64,000 nucleotides of DNA from Pelotomaculum thermopropionicum SI (GTDB taxonomy: Bacteria; Bacillota; Desulfotomaculia; Desulfotomaculales; Pelotomaculaceae), in contig AP009389.1 of the NCBI GenBank assembly GCA_000010565.1, forward strand, positions 2,046,001-2,110,000. The letters run 5' to 3'. A model generated the notes under the pieces. The model searched no databases. It saw only the letters and a list, made by a program, of their open reading frames with translations, and had not been told where the DNA came from. Every line of letters begins with the position of its first letter. Within the stretch, counting starts at the first letter, position 1. Below, in pieces: positions 7,156-16,411 of this stretch. A program made the translations under genes and the position numbers.

Positions 7156-9513
7156 TCAGGCCAGTTCAACCACCGTTACCCCCAGCCCGCCCTCGCCGTG
7201 CTCGCCCAGCCGGAACGATTTTACCCGGCGGTGGCCGCTCAATTGCCTGTGAATTGCCGCCCTCAGCGAGCCGGTCCCCTTGCCGTGGATCAGGTAAACC
7301 CTGGACAGGCCTGCCAGGTACGCATCATCCAGGTACTTTTCCACCTCAAGCAAGGCCTCGTCCGCATACAATCCTCTCAAGTCAAGCTCCGGCGAAATTT
7401 CCCGGGCCTTGTTCAGCAGCACTCCCGCCACTTCGCTCTGCCCCCCGGCGGGCCTGGCTTCCTTTACCCTGCGCAGTTCCCTTAAGGGCACGTTCATTTT
7501 GATTACGCCCACCTGGACCAGCACCTCGCCGCCCGCTCCAGGCGGTTCGAGAACATACCCTTTCTGGTTGTACCTGGTCAGGAAGACCTCCTCTCCGGGC
7601 CTTAAACCGGCAGGAGCTTCTCCCGGCACGGTTTTTTCCGGCACGGCGCGGCCTACCCGCTGTTGTAACTTTCTGAGCTTTTCCCTGGCCTCCCGGATGG
7701 CATTCTCCCTTTCGCGGGCGGCCTCCTCTGCCATTTTCTCCCTGAGCTCTCTTACCGCCGCCTCCGCCTCCAGCCTGGCCGCCCTCACCAGGGCCTGGGC
7801 CTCCTCGGCAGCCTTGGACAGAATCGATTCCCTCTTCGACGCCAGGTCTGCCTCAATTTTTTCGTACCTTTCCTTAAGGGCCCTGGCCTCGCTGGCCAGT
7901 TCGGCCGCCCTCCTCCGCTCGGCCTCGGCTTCCTGCTGCGTTTTTTCCAGGCTGCGCATCAGTTCCTCTGCCTGAATATGCTCTGCGGTTAAAAAGCTCC
8001 TGGCCCTTTTCACCACTTCTTCAGGCAACCCCAGCCTGGCGGCAATTTCAAAGGCATTGCTGCGGCCAGGCTTGCCGATTAAAAGACGGTAGGTCGGCCT
8101 TAAAGTAATGGCGTCAAACTCCACGCTGGCATTTTCCACCCGCTCCCGGGTCAGGGCAAAGTCCTTTAATTCGCCGTAATGGGTGGTAGCTACGGTTTTT
8201 GCACCGGCCGAGTGCAGCTTCTCTAAAATTGACTGGGCCAGGGCGGCCCCTTCGGCAGGATCGGTACCGGCCCCCAGTTCGTCGAGCAGTACCAGGCTGT
8301 CCGGGCCGGCCTTGCCGATAATTTCCACTATATTATTCATGTGCGATGAAAAAGTGCTCAGCGACTGTTCGATGCTCTGTTCGTCGCCGATATCGGCAAA
8401 AACCTGCCTGAATATGCCCAGCCGGGAACCTTCCCCGGCCGGTATGTGCAGACCGGACTGGGCCATCAATACCAGCAACCCGGCGGTTTTTAAGGCTACC
8501 GTTTTCCCGCCGGTATTGGGGCCGGTAATGACCAGGGTATCGAAGTCGGCACCCAGGCGGATATCGATCGGCACCACTTCACCCTGCAAAAGCGGGTGCC
8601 TGCCCCGCCTGATGTCCATACAGGCCTCGCCCTCCAGTAAGGGGGCCCAGGCGTCCAGCTTCTGGCTGTACCTGGCCCTGGCCATGATAAAGTCCAGTTC
8701 TCCCAGGGCTTCTAAAGAGGCCCCAATAGGTCCGGCATGCTGGGCCACCCCGGCCGAAAGTTCGGCTAAAATGCGCTGAATCTCCCGTTTTTCCGCCGCC
8801 ATCAGGCGTCTTAATTCATTATTCTTTTCCACCACCGCCATCGGCTCGATAAAGAGGGTTGCGCCGCTCGCCGACTGGTCATGAACTATGCCCGGCACCT
8901 GGGAGCGGTGCTCTATTTTAACCGGAACCACATACCTTCCTTCCCTGATCGTCACTATGGGCTCTTGCAGGTATTTCTGGTAACTGGGAGAGCGGATGAT
9001 GTGCTCCAGGTGCTCCTTCACCTGGGCCTGGGCAGCAGCCAGCCTGCGGCGTATCTGCGCCAGTTCCGGCGAAGCGCCGTCGGCTACCTCGCCGCCCGGC
9101 AGGATAGCGTTTTTTATCTTTCTTTCCAGTTCGGGAAGAGAAACAAGCGCAGAGGACACTTCATAAAGCAAGGGATACTGCTCCTGCCTGTCCTGAAAAA
9201 ACTTCCTGATTGTCCTGCCGGCAGTAAGGGTGTCCGCCACGGCCAAAAGCTCTTCGGGATCAAGGATTGCCCCCTGGCCCGCCTTCCTTAGCTGGGCTCT
9301 GATATCTTTCCAGCCGCCGGCCTCGGCAAAGGGCTCGAGCCGTAAAAGCTTTCTCCCCTCGCTGGTCTCCTCCTGCTTCCTTAAAATGGCCTGCAGGTTA
9401 TCCAGCGGCTCCATGGCCATGATTTTCTCCCTGCCCAGCGAAGAGCCCGAACAGGCGGCAAGCTGTTCGAGCACTTTATGATACTCCAGCCTCTTCAGCG
9501 CCTTTTTGTCCAT
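7156..9513 (-). CDS. mutS2: Endonuclease MutS2
   Basis: A 785-residue MutS2. It has a MutS-like core with clamp helices, an ABC-type ATPase (Walker A TGPNTGGKT near residue 330, then LLDELGAGTDPAEGAALA and STFSSHMNN), a long charged coiled coil (~500-640, rich in EAE/RRAAE), a KOW-like linker, and a C-terminal Smr nuclease domain (from ~709, LDLRGLYADEA and IHGKGTGSLR). It lacks the mismatch-recognition domain of MutS. Known roles are suppression of homologous recombination and, in Bacillus, rescue of collided ribosomes. It is alone on its strand between convergent or divergent neighbours. Confidence 0.95.
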   Translation of the reverse strand: MDKKALKRLEYHKVLEQLAACSGSSLGREKIMAMEPLDNLQAILRKQEETSEGRKLLRLEPFAEAGGWKDIRAQLRKAGQGAILDPEELLAVADTLTAGRTIRKFFQDRQEQYPLLYEVSSALVSLPELERKIKNAILPGGEVADGASPELAQIRRRLAAAQAQVKEHLEHIIRSPSYQKYLQEPIVTIREGRYVVPVKIEHRSQVPGIVHDQSASGATLFIEPMAVVEKNNELRRLMAAEKREIQRILAELSAGVAQHAGPIGASLEALGELDFIMARARYSQKLDAWAPLLEGEACMDIRRGRHPLLQGEVVPIDIRLGADFDTLVITGPNTGGKTVALKTAGLLVLMAQSGLHIPAGEGSRLGIFRQVFADIGDEQSIEQSLSTFSSHMNNIVEIIGKAGPDSLVLLDELGAGTDPAEGAALAQSILEKLHSAGAKTVATTHYGELKDFALTRERVENASVEFDAITLRPTYRLLIGKPGRSNAFEIAARLGLPEEVVKRARSFLTAEHIQAEELMRSLEKTQQEAEAERRRAAELASEARALKERYEKIEADLASKRESILSKAAEEAQALVRAARLEAEAAVRELREKMAEEAARERENAIREAREKLRKLQQRVGRAVPEKTVPGEAPAGLRPGEEVFLTRYNQKGYVLEPPGAGGEVLVQVGVIKMNVPLRELRRVKEARPAGGQSEVAGVLLNKAREISPELDLRGLYADEALLEVEKYLDDAYLAGLSRVYLIHGKGTGSLRAAIHRQLSGHRRVKSFRLGEHGEGGLGVTVVELA

Positions 9514-9676
9514 GTTATCTGCCTTCCCGGTTTACCCGACTGTTAACAACTTCACATTATAACACATGGGGCCGCAATAATCCAGGCAGCCGGCAAAAGA
9601 AAACCCCTGCAAGCAAAATATGCCGGGGAGCATATAATGTAAAAAAGTTTTTGTTTTAAAGCGGGTGAGTTGTAAA

Positions 9677-10147
9677 ATGCCTGCGGAGTTTTTTACCTTC
9701 CGTGAATATATGAAAAAAGACGAAGATCTTTTGACCGCTTCAATGGAAGACTACCTGGAAATGATCTACCGCCTGTCCAAAGACACGGGTTTTACGAGAA
9801 TTAACGACCTGGCGGCGGCGCTCAACGTGCAGCCCCCTTCTGCCACCAAAATGGTCCAGAAGCTCGCCGAGGCAGGTTATGTGAACTATGAAAGGTACGG
9901 CATCATCCTGCTGAGCAAAAACGGCGAGAAAAGGGGCCGGACGCTGCTGGAGCGGCACCGGGTTGTAGAAGATTTTTTAAACCTGCTCGGCATATCCGAA
10001 GAGATACTGGAAGAAACCGAAAAGATAGAGCACACCATTGGGGCCCGGACGCTGAACTGCCTGGCAGATTTTGTGAATTTTTTTAAAGACAGGCCGGACC
10101 TCGTCCGCCAGTTTGAAGCATACCGTAAAAGGAAAAGGGAAGCCTGA
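9677..10147 (+). CDS. MntR/DtxR-family metal-dependent regulator
   Basis: About 156 residues. An N-terminal winged helix (MEDYLEMIYRL, then LNVQPPSATKMVQKL) is followed by the metal-binding dimerisation helices. Candidate metal ligands are the D and E of MEDYLEM, the H of LLERHRVVEDF, and the E/E/H of EKIEH, which is the MntR arrangement. It should repress metal-uptake genes when Mn2+ or Fe2+ is bound. It is convergent with the feo genes, so these are plausible targets. GTG at 9665 is an alternative start; ATG at 9677 follows GGGTGAG. No SH3-like C-terminal domain is present. Confidence 0.88.
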   Translation: MPAEFFTFREYMKKDEDLLTASMEDYLEMIYRLSKDTGFTRINDLAAALNVQPPSATKMVQKLAEAGYVNYERYGIILLSKNGEKRGRTLLERHRVVEDFLNLLGISEEILEETEKIEHTIGARTLNCLADFVNFFKDRPDLVRQFEAYRKRKREA

Positions 10148-10170
10148 GTAATACCTGGCTTCCCTTATTT
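10135..10170. terminator. Terminator between convergent mntR-like and feoB genes
   Basis: AAGGGAAGCC (10135-10144) pairs with GGCTTCCCTT (10157-10166), followed by ATTTATTT on the plus strand. The minus strand also gives a TTTT run. Confidence 0.75.
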
Positions 10171-10181
10171 ATTTATAAACA

Positions 10182-11576
10182 TCAAGCCCATCCCAGCAGC
10201 CTGGCCGCCCGGGCCGCCGCAAAGCATACCAGGCAGGCAACCAGCAGGGGAATCAGGGCGGACAGAATCGCCCATTTAAAACTGTTCGTCTCTTTGTAAA
10301 TGGTCCACAGAGTGGTACCGCAGGGGTAGTGCAGCAGGGAAAACAGCATCATGCAGACGGCCGTCAGCCAGGTCCAGCCGTGTTCTGCCATAAAAAGCTG
10401 CCGCAGCGCTTCAAAACTATCCAGTTCAAGCATGGACCCTGCCGCCGTGTAGCTCATGATCAGGACCGGCAGGACGATTTCATTGGCCGGCAGGCCCAGT
10501 AAAAAGGCCGCCATAATATGGCCGTCCATCCCCAGCAGCCGCCCGAAAGGGTCCAGCCACCCGGCAAAGTGCGCCATTATGCTGGCACCGCCGGCCTGGA
10601 CGTTGGCCGCAAGCCAGATGACGGCCCCGGCCGGCGCTGCGACACAAGCCGCCCGGCGCAGCACGAACAGGATGCGGTCGAAAACGGACCGGGCAATCAC
10701 CCGCCCCAACTGGGGCCTGCGGTATGGAGGAAGCTCCAGCGTAAAGGAGGACGGAATCCCTTTCAGCAAAGTCTTTGACAGGATCCAGGATACGGCCAGG
10801 GTGACAGCAATACCGGACAGCACCATGCCGGAAACAATAAGCGCGGCGCCGGCAGAGGCACCCGCTCCCGTTGCCAGCAGGCCGGCAAGCGCGATCAGGG
10901 TGGGGAACCGCCCGTTGCAGGGCACGAAATTATTGGTAAGCACGGCAATCAGGCGCTCCCGCGGCGATTCTATAATCCGGCAGGAAATAACGCCCGCGGC
11001 ATTGCATCCAAGGCCCATGCTCATGGTCAGGGACTGCTTGCCGTGGGCGCCCGCTTTTTTAAAAAGGCTGTCAAGGTTGAAAGCAACCCTCGGCAGGTAC
11101 CCCAGATCTTCCAGCAGCGCAAAGCAGGGAAAGAATATGGCCATCGGCGGCAGCATGACCGACACAACCCAGGCCAGGCACCGGTAGACTCCATCCGCAA
11201 GAAAGCTGCTGACAAAAGCGGGGACGCGAAGCCAGGCCAGCAACTCCGCCAGCTTTTCCTGGCCCCGGAAAAGAACGGCCGCCAGTACCTCAGAAGGGTA
11301 GTTCGCGCCGCTTACGGTCACCCAAAAAAGGGCGGCCAGCAGTAAAAACATGGAAGGGAAGCCGAACAACTTTGAGGTGAGAATGTCGTCCAGCCTCTTA
11401 TCCCAATCGACGGCCGGTCTTGCTTCCTGGCTGACGGCCTTTTGAGCTATCCTTTCCGCCCTGCCGTATATGGCGCTGACGATTGAATCGCTCAGTTTCA
11501 ACGAGCCCGCAGGGTTTAACCGTTCAGCCTCCTGCAGGATTTCATTCAGGCCGGTGAAGGCAGAGCCCCGGTTCAC
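10182..11576 (-). CDS. FeoB permease half (split FeoB, C-terminal part)
   Basis: A 464-residue membrane protein equal to the transmembrane part of FeoB. It carries two gate-type domains, with GCNAAGVISCRIIESPRERL followed by LTNNFVPCNGR in the first, and GLPANEIVLPVL with LHYPCGTTLWTIYKE in the second. About ten hydrophobic segments are seen. It has no G domain; this is supplied by the gene just upstream, whose stop overlaps this start by 4 bp (ATGA). Together with FeoA it should import Fe2+. The split is clean and both halves keep full motifs, so it looks functional and not a frameshifted gene. Confidence 0.88.
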   Translation of the reverse strand: MNRGSAFTGLNEILQEAERLNPAGSLKLSDSIVSAIYGRAERIAQKAVSQEARPAVDWDKRLDDILTSKLFGFPSMFLLLAALFWVTVSGANYPSEVLAAVLFRGQEKLAELLAWLRVPAFVSSFLADGVYRCLAWVVSVMLPPMAIFFPCFALLEDLGYLPRVAFNLDSLFKKAGAHGKQSLTMSMGLGCNAAGVISCRIIESPRERLIAVLTNNFVPCNGRFPTLIALAGLLATGAGASAGAALIVSGMVLSGIAVTLAVSWILSKTLLKGIPSSFTLELPPYRRPQLGRVIARSVFDRILFVLRRAACVAAPAGAVIWLAANVQAGGASIMAHFAGWLDPFGRLLGMDGHIMAAFLLGLPANEIVLPVLIMSYTAAGSMLELDSFEALRQLFMAEHGWTWLTAVCMMLFSLLHYPCGTTLWTIYKETNSFKWAILSALIPLLVACLVCFAAARAARLLGWA

Positions 11577-12361
11577 CCCAAAATCACACCTTCCATTCCG
11601 GCAGCAAGGCTGTTCCTGCCGGCCAGCCAGTTTTCCAGGGCGGCAAGCACCGCCCGGTCCTTATCCAGCAGGCGAAGGGCCAGCCAGCGGGAGTTGAACT
11701 CCTCTCCCACCAGCTTTTTAATTTTTGGCTCCAGTTTCCGGACGGACTCTTCAATCTCTTCCCCGTACCTGATTGCAACGGGTCTGGTTGTAATACGCCC
11801 GGCAGCCATTTCCGAAACGACTTCAACCAGCTTATCAAGACCATGCCTATGCCTGGCTGCGGCGGGAACCACCGGCACTCCCAGCTCTGCAGCCAATAAT
11901 TGAAAGTCAATCTTTATTTTTTTTCTCCTGGCTTCGTCAACCAGATTGACACATACCACCACCCTGGTAGTAATTTCCAGAACCTGCAGCACCAGGTTAA
12001 GGTTTCTTTCCAGGCATGTGGCATCGGCCACCACCACCGTGGCATCCGGCTTGCCAAAGCAAAGGTAATCTCTCGCCACCTGCTCCTCCGGTGAGTTTGC
12101 CATCAGCGAGTAAGTGCCGGGCAAATCGACCAGTTTAAAGATCATCCCCCGGTGAATGTACCTGCCTTCTGCCCGCAGCACCGTTTTCCCCGGCCAGTTG
12201 CCGGTGTGCTGGTTCAATCCCGTTAAGGCATTAAAAACGGTGCTCTTCCCGGTGTTCGGATTGCCCGCCAGGGCCACCACGTAATCCGCCCCGGAATACT
12301 GCCGCTTCAGAAAACCTTCCTGCATCGCCCGGCTTCCGCCGGACCGCCGCGTTAAACCCAT
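11573..12361 (-). CDS. FeoB GTPase half (split FeoB, N-terminal part)
   Basis: About 262 residues. It is a cytosolic G-protein domain with G1 GNPNTGKST, G2 TGNWPGKT, G3 DLPGTYS and G4 NLVD, followed by the helical GDI-like region that normally leads into the FeoB membrane part. It hydrolyses GTP to drive or gate Fe2+ uptake by the permease encoded next. ATG at 12361 is chosen because AAAGGGGAG precedes it and it lies 4 nt after the feoA stop. The order feoA - feoB(G) - feoB(TM) with tight spacing indicates one operon. Confidence 0.88.
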   Translation of the reverse strand: MGLTRRSGGSRAMQEGFLKRQYSGADYVVALAGNPNTGKSTVFNALTGLNQHTGNWPGKTVLRAEGRYIHRGMIFKLVDLPGTYSLMANSPEEQVARDYLCFGKPDATVVVADATCLERNLNLVLQVLEITTRVVVCVNLVDEARRKKIKIDFQLLAAELGVPVVPAAARHRHGLDKLVEVVSEMAAGRITTRPVAIRYGEEIEESVRKLEPKIKKLVGEEFNSRWLALRLLDKDRAVLAALENWLAGRNSLAAGMEGVILG

Positions 12362-12365
12362 GGTT

Positions 12366-12635
12366 TTACTCCCCTTTAAAATCAATCAGTACTTGATGGG
12401 CTTCCTCTTTCCGGAAAGCAATGACGGCTCCCCGTATTCTATAGGCCTTCGGGTCGCCCGCCGGGCCGGCCCGGAGCGCTTCCACCCTGGTTCCGGGAAG
12501 AAGCCCCAAATCCATCATCCTGCGCCTGGTAATTCCTTCGGCCTGGATTGAATTTACCGTAGCCGTACGGCCTACAGGCAAGTCGTAAAGGCTCGGCAGC
12601 ATTTCTGCCCCGGGTGAATTTTTTCTTTTCCTCAT
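12366..12635 (-). CDS. feoA: FeoA ferrous iron transport protein
   Basis: An 89-residue FeoA: a small SH3-like barrel (LYDLPVGRTATVNSIQAEG, MDLGLLPGTRVEALR, AYRIRGAVIAFRKEEA). FeoA interacts with FeoB and supports Fe2+ uptake. ATG at 12635 follows AAAAGGAG at 7-nt spacing; the upstream ATG at 12653 overlaps that site and adds only a basic tail. It is the first gene of the feoA-feoB operon. An 11-bp inverted repeat lies about 40 bp upstream. Confidence 0.88.
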   Translation of the reverse strand: MRKRKNSPGAEMLPSLYDLPVGRTATVNSIQAEGITRRRMMDLGLLPGTRVEALRAGPAGDPKAYRIRGAVIAFRKEEAHQVLIDFKGE

Positions 12636-12673
12636 GGCACGGCTCCTTTTCACCGCAATTTTACTTTTGTTTA

Positions 12674-12684
12674 ACTAAATTAGT
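12674..12684. promoter_or_regulatory. Candidate metal-regulator operator upstream of feoA
   Basis: ACTAA-A-TTAGT is a perfect odd-centred inverted repeat in the short AT-rich upstream region of feoA. DtxR-family sites are often built on TTAG-type half sites, so the nearby MntR-like protein could bind. The match is by eye only. Confidence 0.4.
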
Positions 12685-12832
12685 CCCGGCTAACAATTGG
12701 CCAGGGCTATGCCGCAATACGCCGGAGACACTACATTTTACTCAGGAGCATTTTTATTTGTTACCGGCGCGGGGCGGGTATGTTTCTTAAATGAAGCCCT
12801 GCTTTTTCCGGAAATACCGGGATGAGACCGCA

Positions 12833-12876
12833 TAAAAAAAGCAGGTCATTGCGTTGTCTCACTGCAATGCACCTGC
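12833..12876 (-). terminator. Terminator of the U32/PolX operon
   Basis: GCAGGT (12841-12846) with ATTGC (12848-12852) pairs with GCAAT (12864-12868) and ACCTGC (12871-12876). Seven T follow on the minus strand. Confidence 0.85.
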
Positions 12877-12895
12877 CTCTTCAGGCTCCTCTATT

Positions 12896-15433
12896 TTAAA
12901 GCACGCCCCGGTAGTAGTGCCCCTTGGTGAACCCGCCCGGGCTGTATCTGGCCAGGGGCTCCTTCAATTCCGCCAGCCTGTCTTCCTTGAGGCCTTCCGG
13001 CAGTGCATCGATTGCCAGGCGGTAGGCCCGCACCGTATCCCGCACATATTCCGCCTGGTTCCGCCGGGCCTCGATCCGCAGCGCCTCAATGCCGGCCCCG
13101 GCCAGTTCACCGGCTTCTTCAATTGCGCAGAGGTCGCGGGAGTTGAAGACATGCATCCGGCAGTCCTGATCCAGCTCTACCGGGAAAACGACACCCTTGC
13201 GGTCCCTGAGGCCGCAGGCCCGGCTCCGGCACGGCCCGGTGCAGCCCTCCACCCTGCCGCCGCCGAGCAGGCTCCCCACCGCGCAGTACTCCGACACCAT
13301 CAAAGGCAGCTCCCCGTGCACGATTACCTCGGCCGGGACGGGCAAAAAAGGCACCATCCGCTTTATCTGCTCCATGGTTAATTCCGGGGAGAGGGTGACC
13401 CGGCTTACCCCGGCTTCCGCGAGGAAGCAGGCAGCCTCAAAGTTGAACACGTTGAGGGGGAAATCGGCGTAAACGGGTTTCCCGGCAATTTCCCGCGCCC
13501 TTTTGATCAGCCCCAGGTTCCCCGCCAGCACCCCGTCCAGGTACCGGGCGGCGGCTTTTTCCAGAAGGCGGCAGTAGCGGTCCAGCTCACCGTCCTGCTG
13601 AACGCGGGGGGCGGAAAGGATGAAACGCGCCCCGGCCTCCGCGCAGATTTCCCCGGCAGCGTAGATGTCGTCCAGAGTCACCGGGCCTTTGGAACGGTAG
13701 TACTCGCCCCCGAAGTAAACCTCGTCGGCCCCCGCCCTGACGGCTGCCTTAAGCGAGGGCAGATCGGTGACGGCCACCGCAAGCACAGGCCTGACAACTC
13801 CCGGGCCCTTCCCCGCCTCCCGGGCAAGGGCCCCTGCCAGGCGCCGCCCAAAAACGTCCTCCGGCACGGGCTTGCGCCTGAAGGAGGCCGCCCGCCGCTC
13901 CATCAGCCGGGCCAGCGCCGTCCGCCTGGCTTCGTTTATTTCGCTGACCGGCACCATCACCTCCCCGGCCAGGTCGCAATTCAGCCCGGCCATGGCAAAG
14001 GGCGTGTTGCCCAGCCGGTCAAGCTGCTTCTCCAGGTACTCCCTGGTAAGGGGCCGGTTTACAGCAGTTTGAGCCGGCAGGGCCGTTTCAGCTTCGCCGG
14101 CAAACCCTTCGGAATCCTCCACTTTGATCCGCATTGGTTCCCCCGGCCGGGCTGAAACCGTAAAGAAAACAGGTATTTTCCTCTGCTCCCTGGGGGAGGC
14201 AAAACTGGCCCTGGCCCGCTCCACCAGTTCCGCGTCGTGAGTCTTAAAGACGCGGTCGCCCGGAAAAACCCGGCCTGTTATGTCCAGCTGCACACACGCG
14301 CCTGCCGGCGCCCGCTCCACAGACCGGCCGTCCAGGAGAATGCGGCCTACCGTGCCGGCTATGCGGCCGCCCTCGCTTACCCACACCTCAATGCCGTCAC
14401 CCAGGCGCAGCGGCTCTTCGAGCAGTATCTCCGCCAGGCGGCTCTTTCTGTCAAAACTTCTTACCCGCCCCAGGCGGATGCCGCGGTTGTTCGGACGCCT
14501 GTAGCTCATCAAAGCGCGGCCCGGCCGCCCAAAAAAGTAGCCGGCGGTAAAGCCGCGGTTAAATATCTGGGCCAGGTCCCTGGCTTCCTCCGGCCTGACG
14601 GCGAAGCTGCCGCCGGCCGCCGCCCGGTCAATAAGCTCCCGGTAAATCCTTACCACCGTTGCCACGTACTCCGGCCTCTTCATGCGCCCCTCAATCTTAA
14701 ACGAAGCAATGCCGGCCTCAATTAAAACCGGCAGGTGCTCACTTAAATTAAGATCGCAGGTAGACAGAAGGTATTCCCCCGCCTCGCCCGGATCAACCAG
14801 AAGACGGCCGCGCCGGTCAACCAGGGCATACTGAAGGCGGCAGGGCTGGGCGCAGCGCCCCCTGTTCCCGCTGCGCCCTCCAATCAGGCTGGACATGAGG
14901 CACTGCCCGGAATAGCACACGCACAGGGCCCCGTGAACAAACACCTCTATCTCCAGGCCGGATACCCGCACCATTTCTTTTACTCTTTCAAGAGAAAGCT
15001 CCCTGGCCAGTATTACCCGGCCTATCCCCGCCTCCTTCAATAAAAGGGCGGCAGGCAAATTGTGCACCGTCATCTGGGTGCTGGCATGCAGGGGAAGCTC
15101 CGGTATAACCTGCCGGGCCAGCCTGGCCAGGCCGAGGTCCTGGACAATTGCCGCATCCGCACCGCACTGCTGCAGAAAATGCAGGAACTTTGCAGCACCG
15201 GGCAACTCCCGGTCGTCCAGGAGAATGTTTACCGTGACGTAAACCTTTACCCCGCGCACGTGGGCAAACTCTACCGCCCGGACAATTTCATCATTGTCAA
15301 AATTTCCGGCCGACAGCCTGGCGTTGAACAGCCTGCCGCCAAGATAGACGGCATCCGCCCCGTTTTCCACGGCCGCCACCAGGGACTCCCAGTTGCCGGC
15401 AGGGGCCAGCAGTTCCGGCTTCTTCCCGGGCAT
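12896..15433 (-). CDS. Peptidase U32 family protein (DUF3656-type)
   Basis: About 845 residues, the long two-module form of the U32 family. The first module has the family signature EVFVHGALCVCYSGQC with a nearby CAQPCR and SFKIEGRMKRPEY. A second, shorter copy of the fold (VIVHGELPLMVSEYC, GCTGPCR) occupies the last ~280 residues, with a DUF3656-like linker between. Members with this layout include RlhA, which hydroxylates 23S rRNA, so an RNA-modifying role is as likely as proteolysis. ATG at 15433 overlaps the stop of the upstream gene (TAATG) and follows GGAAGGAG, so it is translationally coupled. Confidence 0.85.
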   Translation of the reverse strand: MPGKKPELLAPAGNWESLVAAVENGADAVYLGGRLFNARLSAGNFDNDEIVRAVEFAHVRGVKVYVTVNILLDDRELPGAAKFLHFLQQCGADAAIVQDLGLARLARQVIPELPLHASTQMTVHNLPAALLLKEAGIGRVILARELSLERVKEMVRVSGLEIEVFVHGALCVCYSGQCLMSSLIGGRSGNRGRCAQPCRLQYALVDRRGRLLVDPGEAGEYLLSTCDLNLSEHLPVLIEAGIASFKIEGRMKRPEYVATVVRIYRELIDRAAAGGSFAVRPEEARDLAQIFNRGFTAGYFFGRPGRALMSYRRPNNRGIRLGRVRSFDRKSRLAEILLEEPLRLGDGIEVWVSEGGRIAGTVGRILLDGRSVERAPAGACVQLDITGRVFPGDRVFKTHDAELVERARASFASPREQRKIPVFFTVSARPGEPMRIKVEDSEGFAGEAETALPAQTAVNRPLTREYLEKQLDRLGNTPFAMAGLNCDLAGEVMVPVSEINEARRTALARLMERRAASFRRKPVPEDVFGRRLAGALAREAGKGPGVVRPVLAVAVTDLPSLKAAVRAGADEVYFGGEYYRSKGPVTLDDIYAAGEICAEAGARFILSAPRVQQDGELDRYCRLLEKAAARYLDGVLAGNLGLIKRAREIAGKPVYADFPLNVFNFEAACFLAEAGVSRVTLSPELTMEQIKRMVPFLPVPAEVIVHGELPLMVSEYCAVGSLLGGGRVEGCTGPCRSRACGLRDRKGVVFPVELDQDCRMHVFNSRDLCAIEEAGELAGAGIEALRIEARRNQAEYVRDTVRAYRLAIDALPEGLKEDRLAELKEPLARYSPGGFTKGHYYRGVL

Positions 15434-16395
15434 TAACTGTGCTCCTTCCGCTCGTATCTTAACAGGCCCGCGCAAGGTATGATCTCCACTCCCCGGCGGG
15501 AAAGCTCGTCCAGGAAAAGGTTCATCCCGAGCGAGTCGCTCGCCATATGGCCGGCCACTATCACGTTAATGTGGTTTTTCTCCGCCTCCTTGCGGTGCTT
15601 CTCGCCAATATGCATTACCACCAGGGTGCCGACGCCGGCTGCCGCCAGCTTGGCGTAAGCGTCTTCTGAGCCGCTTGTTCCCCCGGTCATATCCACCATG
15701 ATCTTGCCCGCCCGCTTTTCTTTGCTCCCCAGCACTATTTCCGGGCCGGCATTGTACTTCACCGCCTCGGCATACTCGGGAATTTCTTTCAGGACTTTCA
15801 CCACATCGCCCAGGGTCTCCGGCTTATTCTGGTCGAAAAGGTTCTGGAGAAAGTCGTTGACGTGGTTGTCCGCCGGGGTATGAACGCACATCAGGGGTAT
15901 GTCAAAAAGCCTTGCGGCGTCCACCGCCCTGTTGTGGTTTAAGGGCATAAGGCCCCTTTTTACTTCGCTGATCCGGGAGGCCATAATCCCCTCGGCCACG
16001 TTGATGGGCACGCCGAACTTGTTCAGCACGTCCTCCTGCAGCTTCATTACCTGATACAGGGCGGACATGGCCTTTCCTTCAGGGTGGTGGGCCATGATCA
16101 GATCAATCCGCCTGCCCCTGCTGGAAAGCCTCTCCGCCAGGAGCACCTCAGCCGTCTCCATGTCAATCCCGGCTAAAATGGCGGTAATTTCCCGCTCCGG
16201 ATCGCCGTACAGGATCCTGGTATCGCTGTAAGGGTTAAACAGCCTGTCCAGGTCGAATTCTTGTTTTTCGGCATCCTTCATCTCGTCGTAAAGCTTCTTC
16301 TCTTTTTCCAGCAGTTTCTGCACCGCCTCCTTTGAGCGCGGGTCTTTTTCCATTCCCCTCTCAATTGCCAGATGGTAGATTTCTTTGAGTTTCAC
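15433..16395 (-). CDS. NIF3-like dinuclear-metal protein
   Basis: About 320 residues. The region with IMAHHPEGKAMSAL, CVHTPADNHVND, VHIGEKH-like VMHIGEKHRKEA and IVAGHMASDSLGMN resembles the histidine-rich metal sites of NIF3/NGG1p-interacting-factor proteins, as annotated in related clostridia. The biochemical activity is not known. An N-terminal helical extension (~60 residues, rich in K/E) precedes the domain. GTG at 16395 follows AGGAGGGGG; a longer frame to 16428 would overlap the preceding gene. It lies in an operon with the MPG-type glycosylase upstream and the U32 gene downstream. Confidence 0.7.
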   Translation of the reverse strand: MKLKEIYHLAIERGMEKDPRSKEAVQKLLEKEKKLYDEMKDAEKQEFDLDRLFNPYSDTRILYGDPEREITAILAGIDMETAEVLLAERLSSRGRRIDLIMAHHPEGKAMSALYQVMKLQEDVLNKFGVPINVAEGIMASRISEVKRGLMPLNHNRAVDAARLFDIPLMCVHTPADNHVNDFLQNLFDQNKPETLGDVVKVLKEIPEYAEAVKYNAGPEIVLGSKEKRAGKIMVDMTGGTSGSEDAYAKLAAAGVGTLVVMHIGEKHRKEAEKNHINVIVAGHMASDSLGMNLFLDELSRRGVEIIPCAGLLRYERKEHS

Positions 16396-16411
16396 AGTTC
16401 CCCCTCCTAGT

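Noticed and set aside
7198-8779. Several long frames opposite mutS2
   Set aside because: They mirror the codon pattern of the GC-rich coding strand and lack ribosome sites and known motifs. The same applies to opposite-strand frames over pheT, thrS, polA and the U32 gene.
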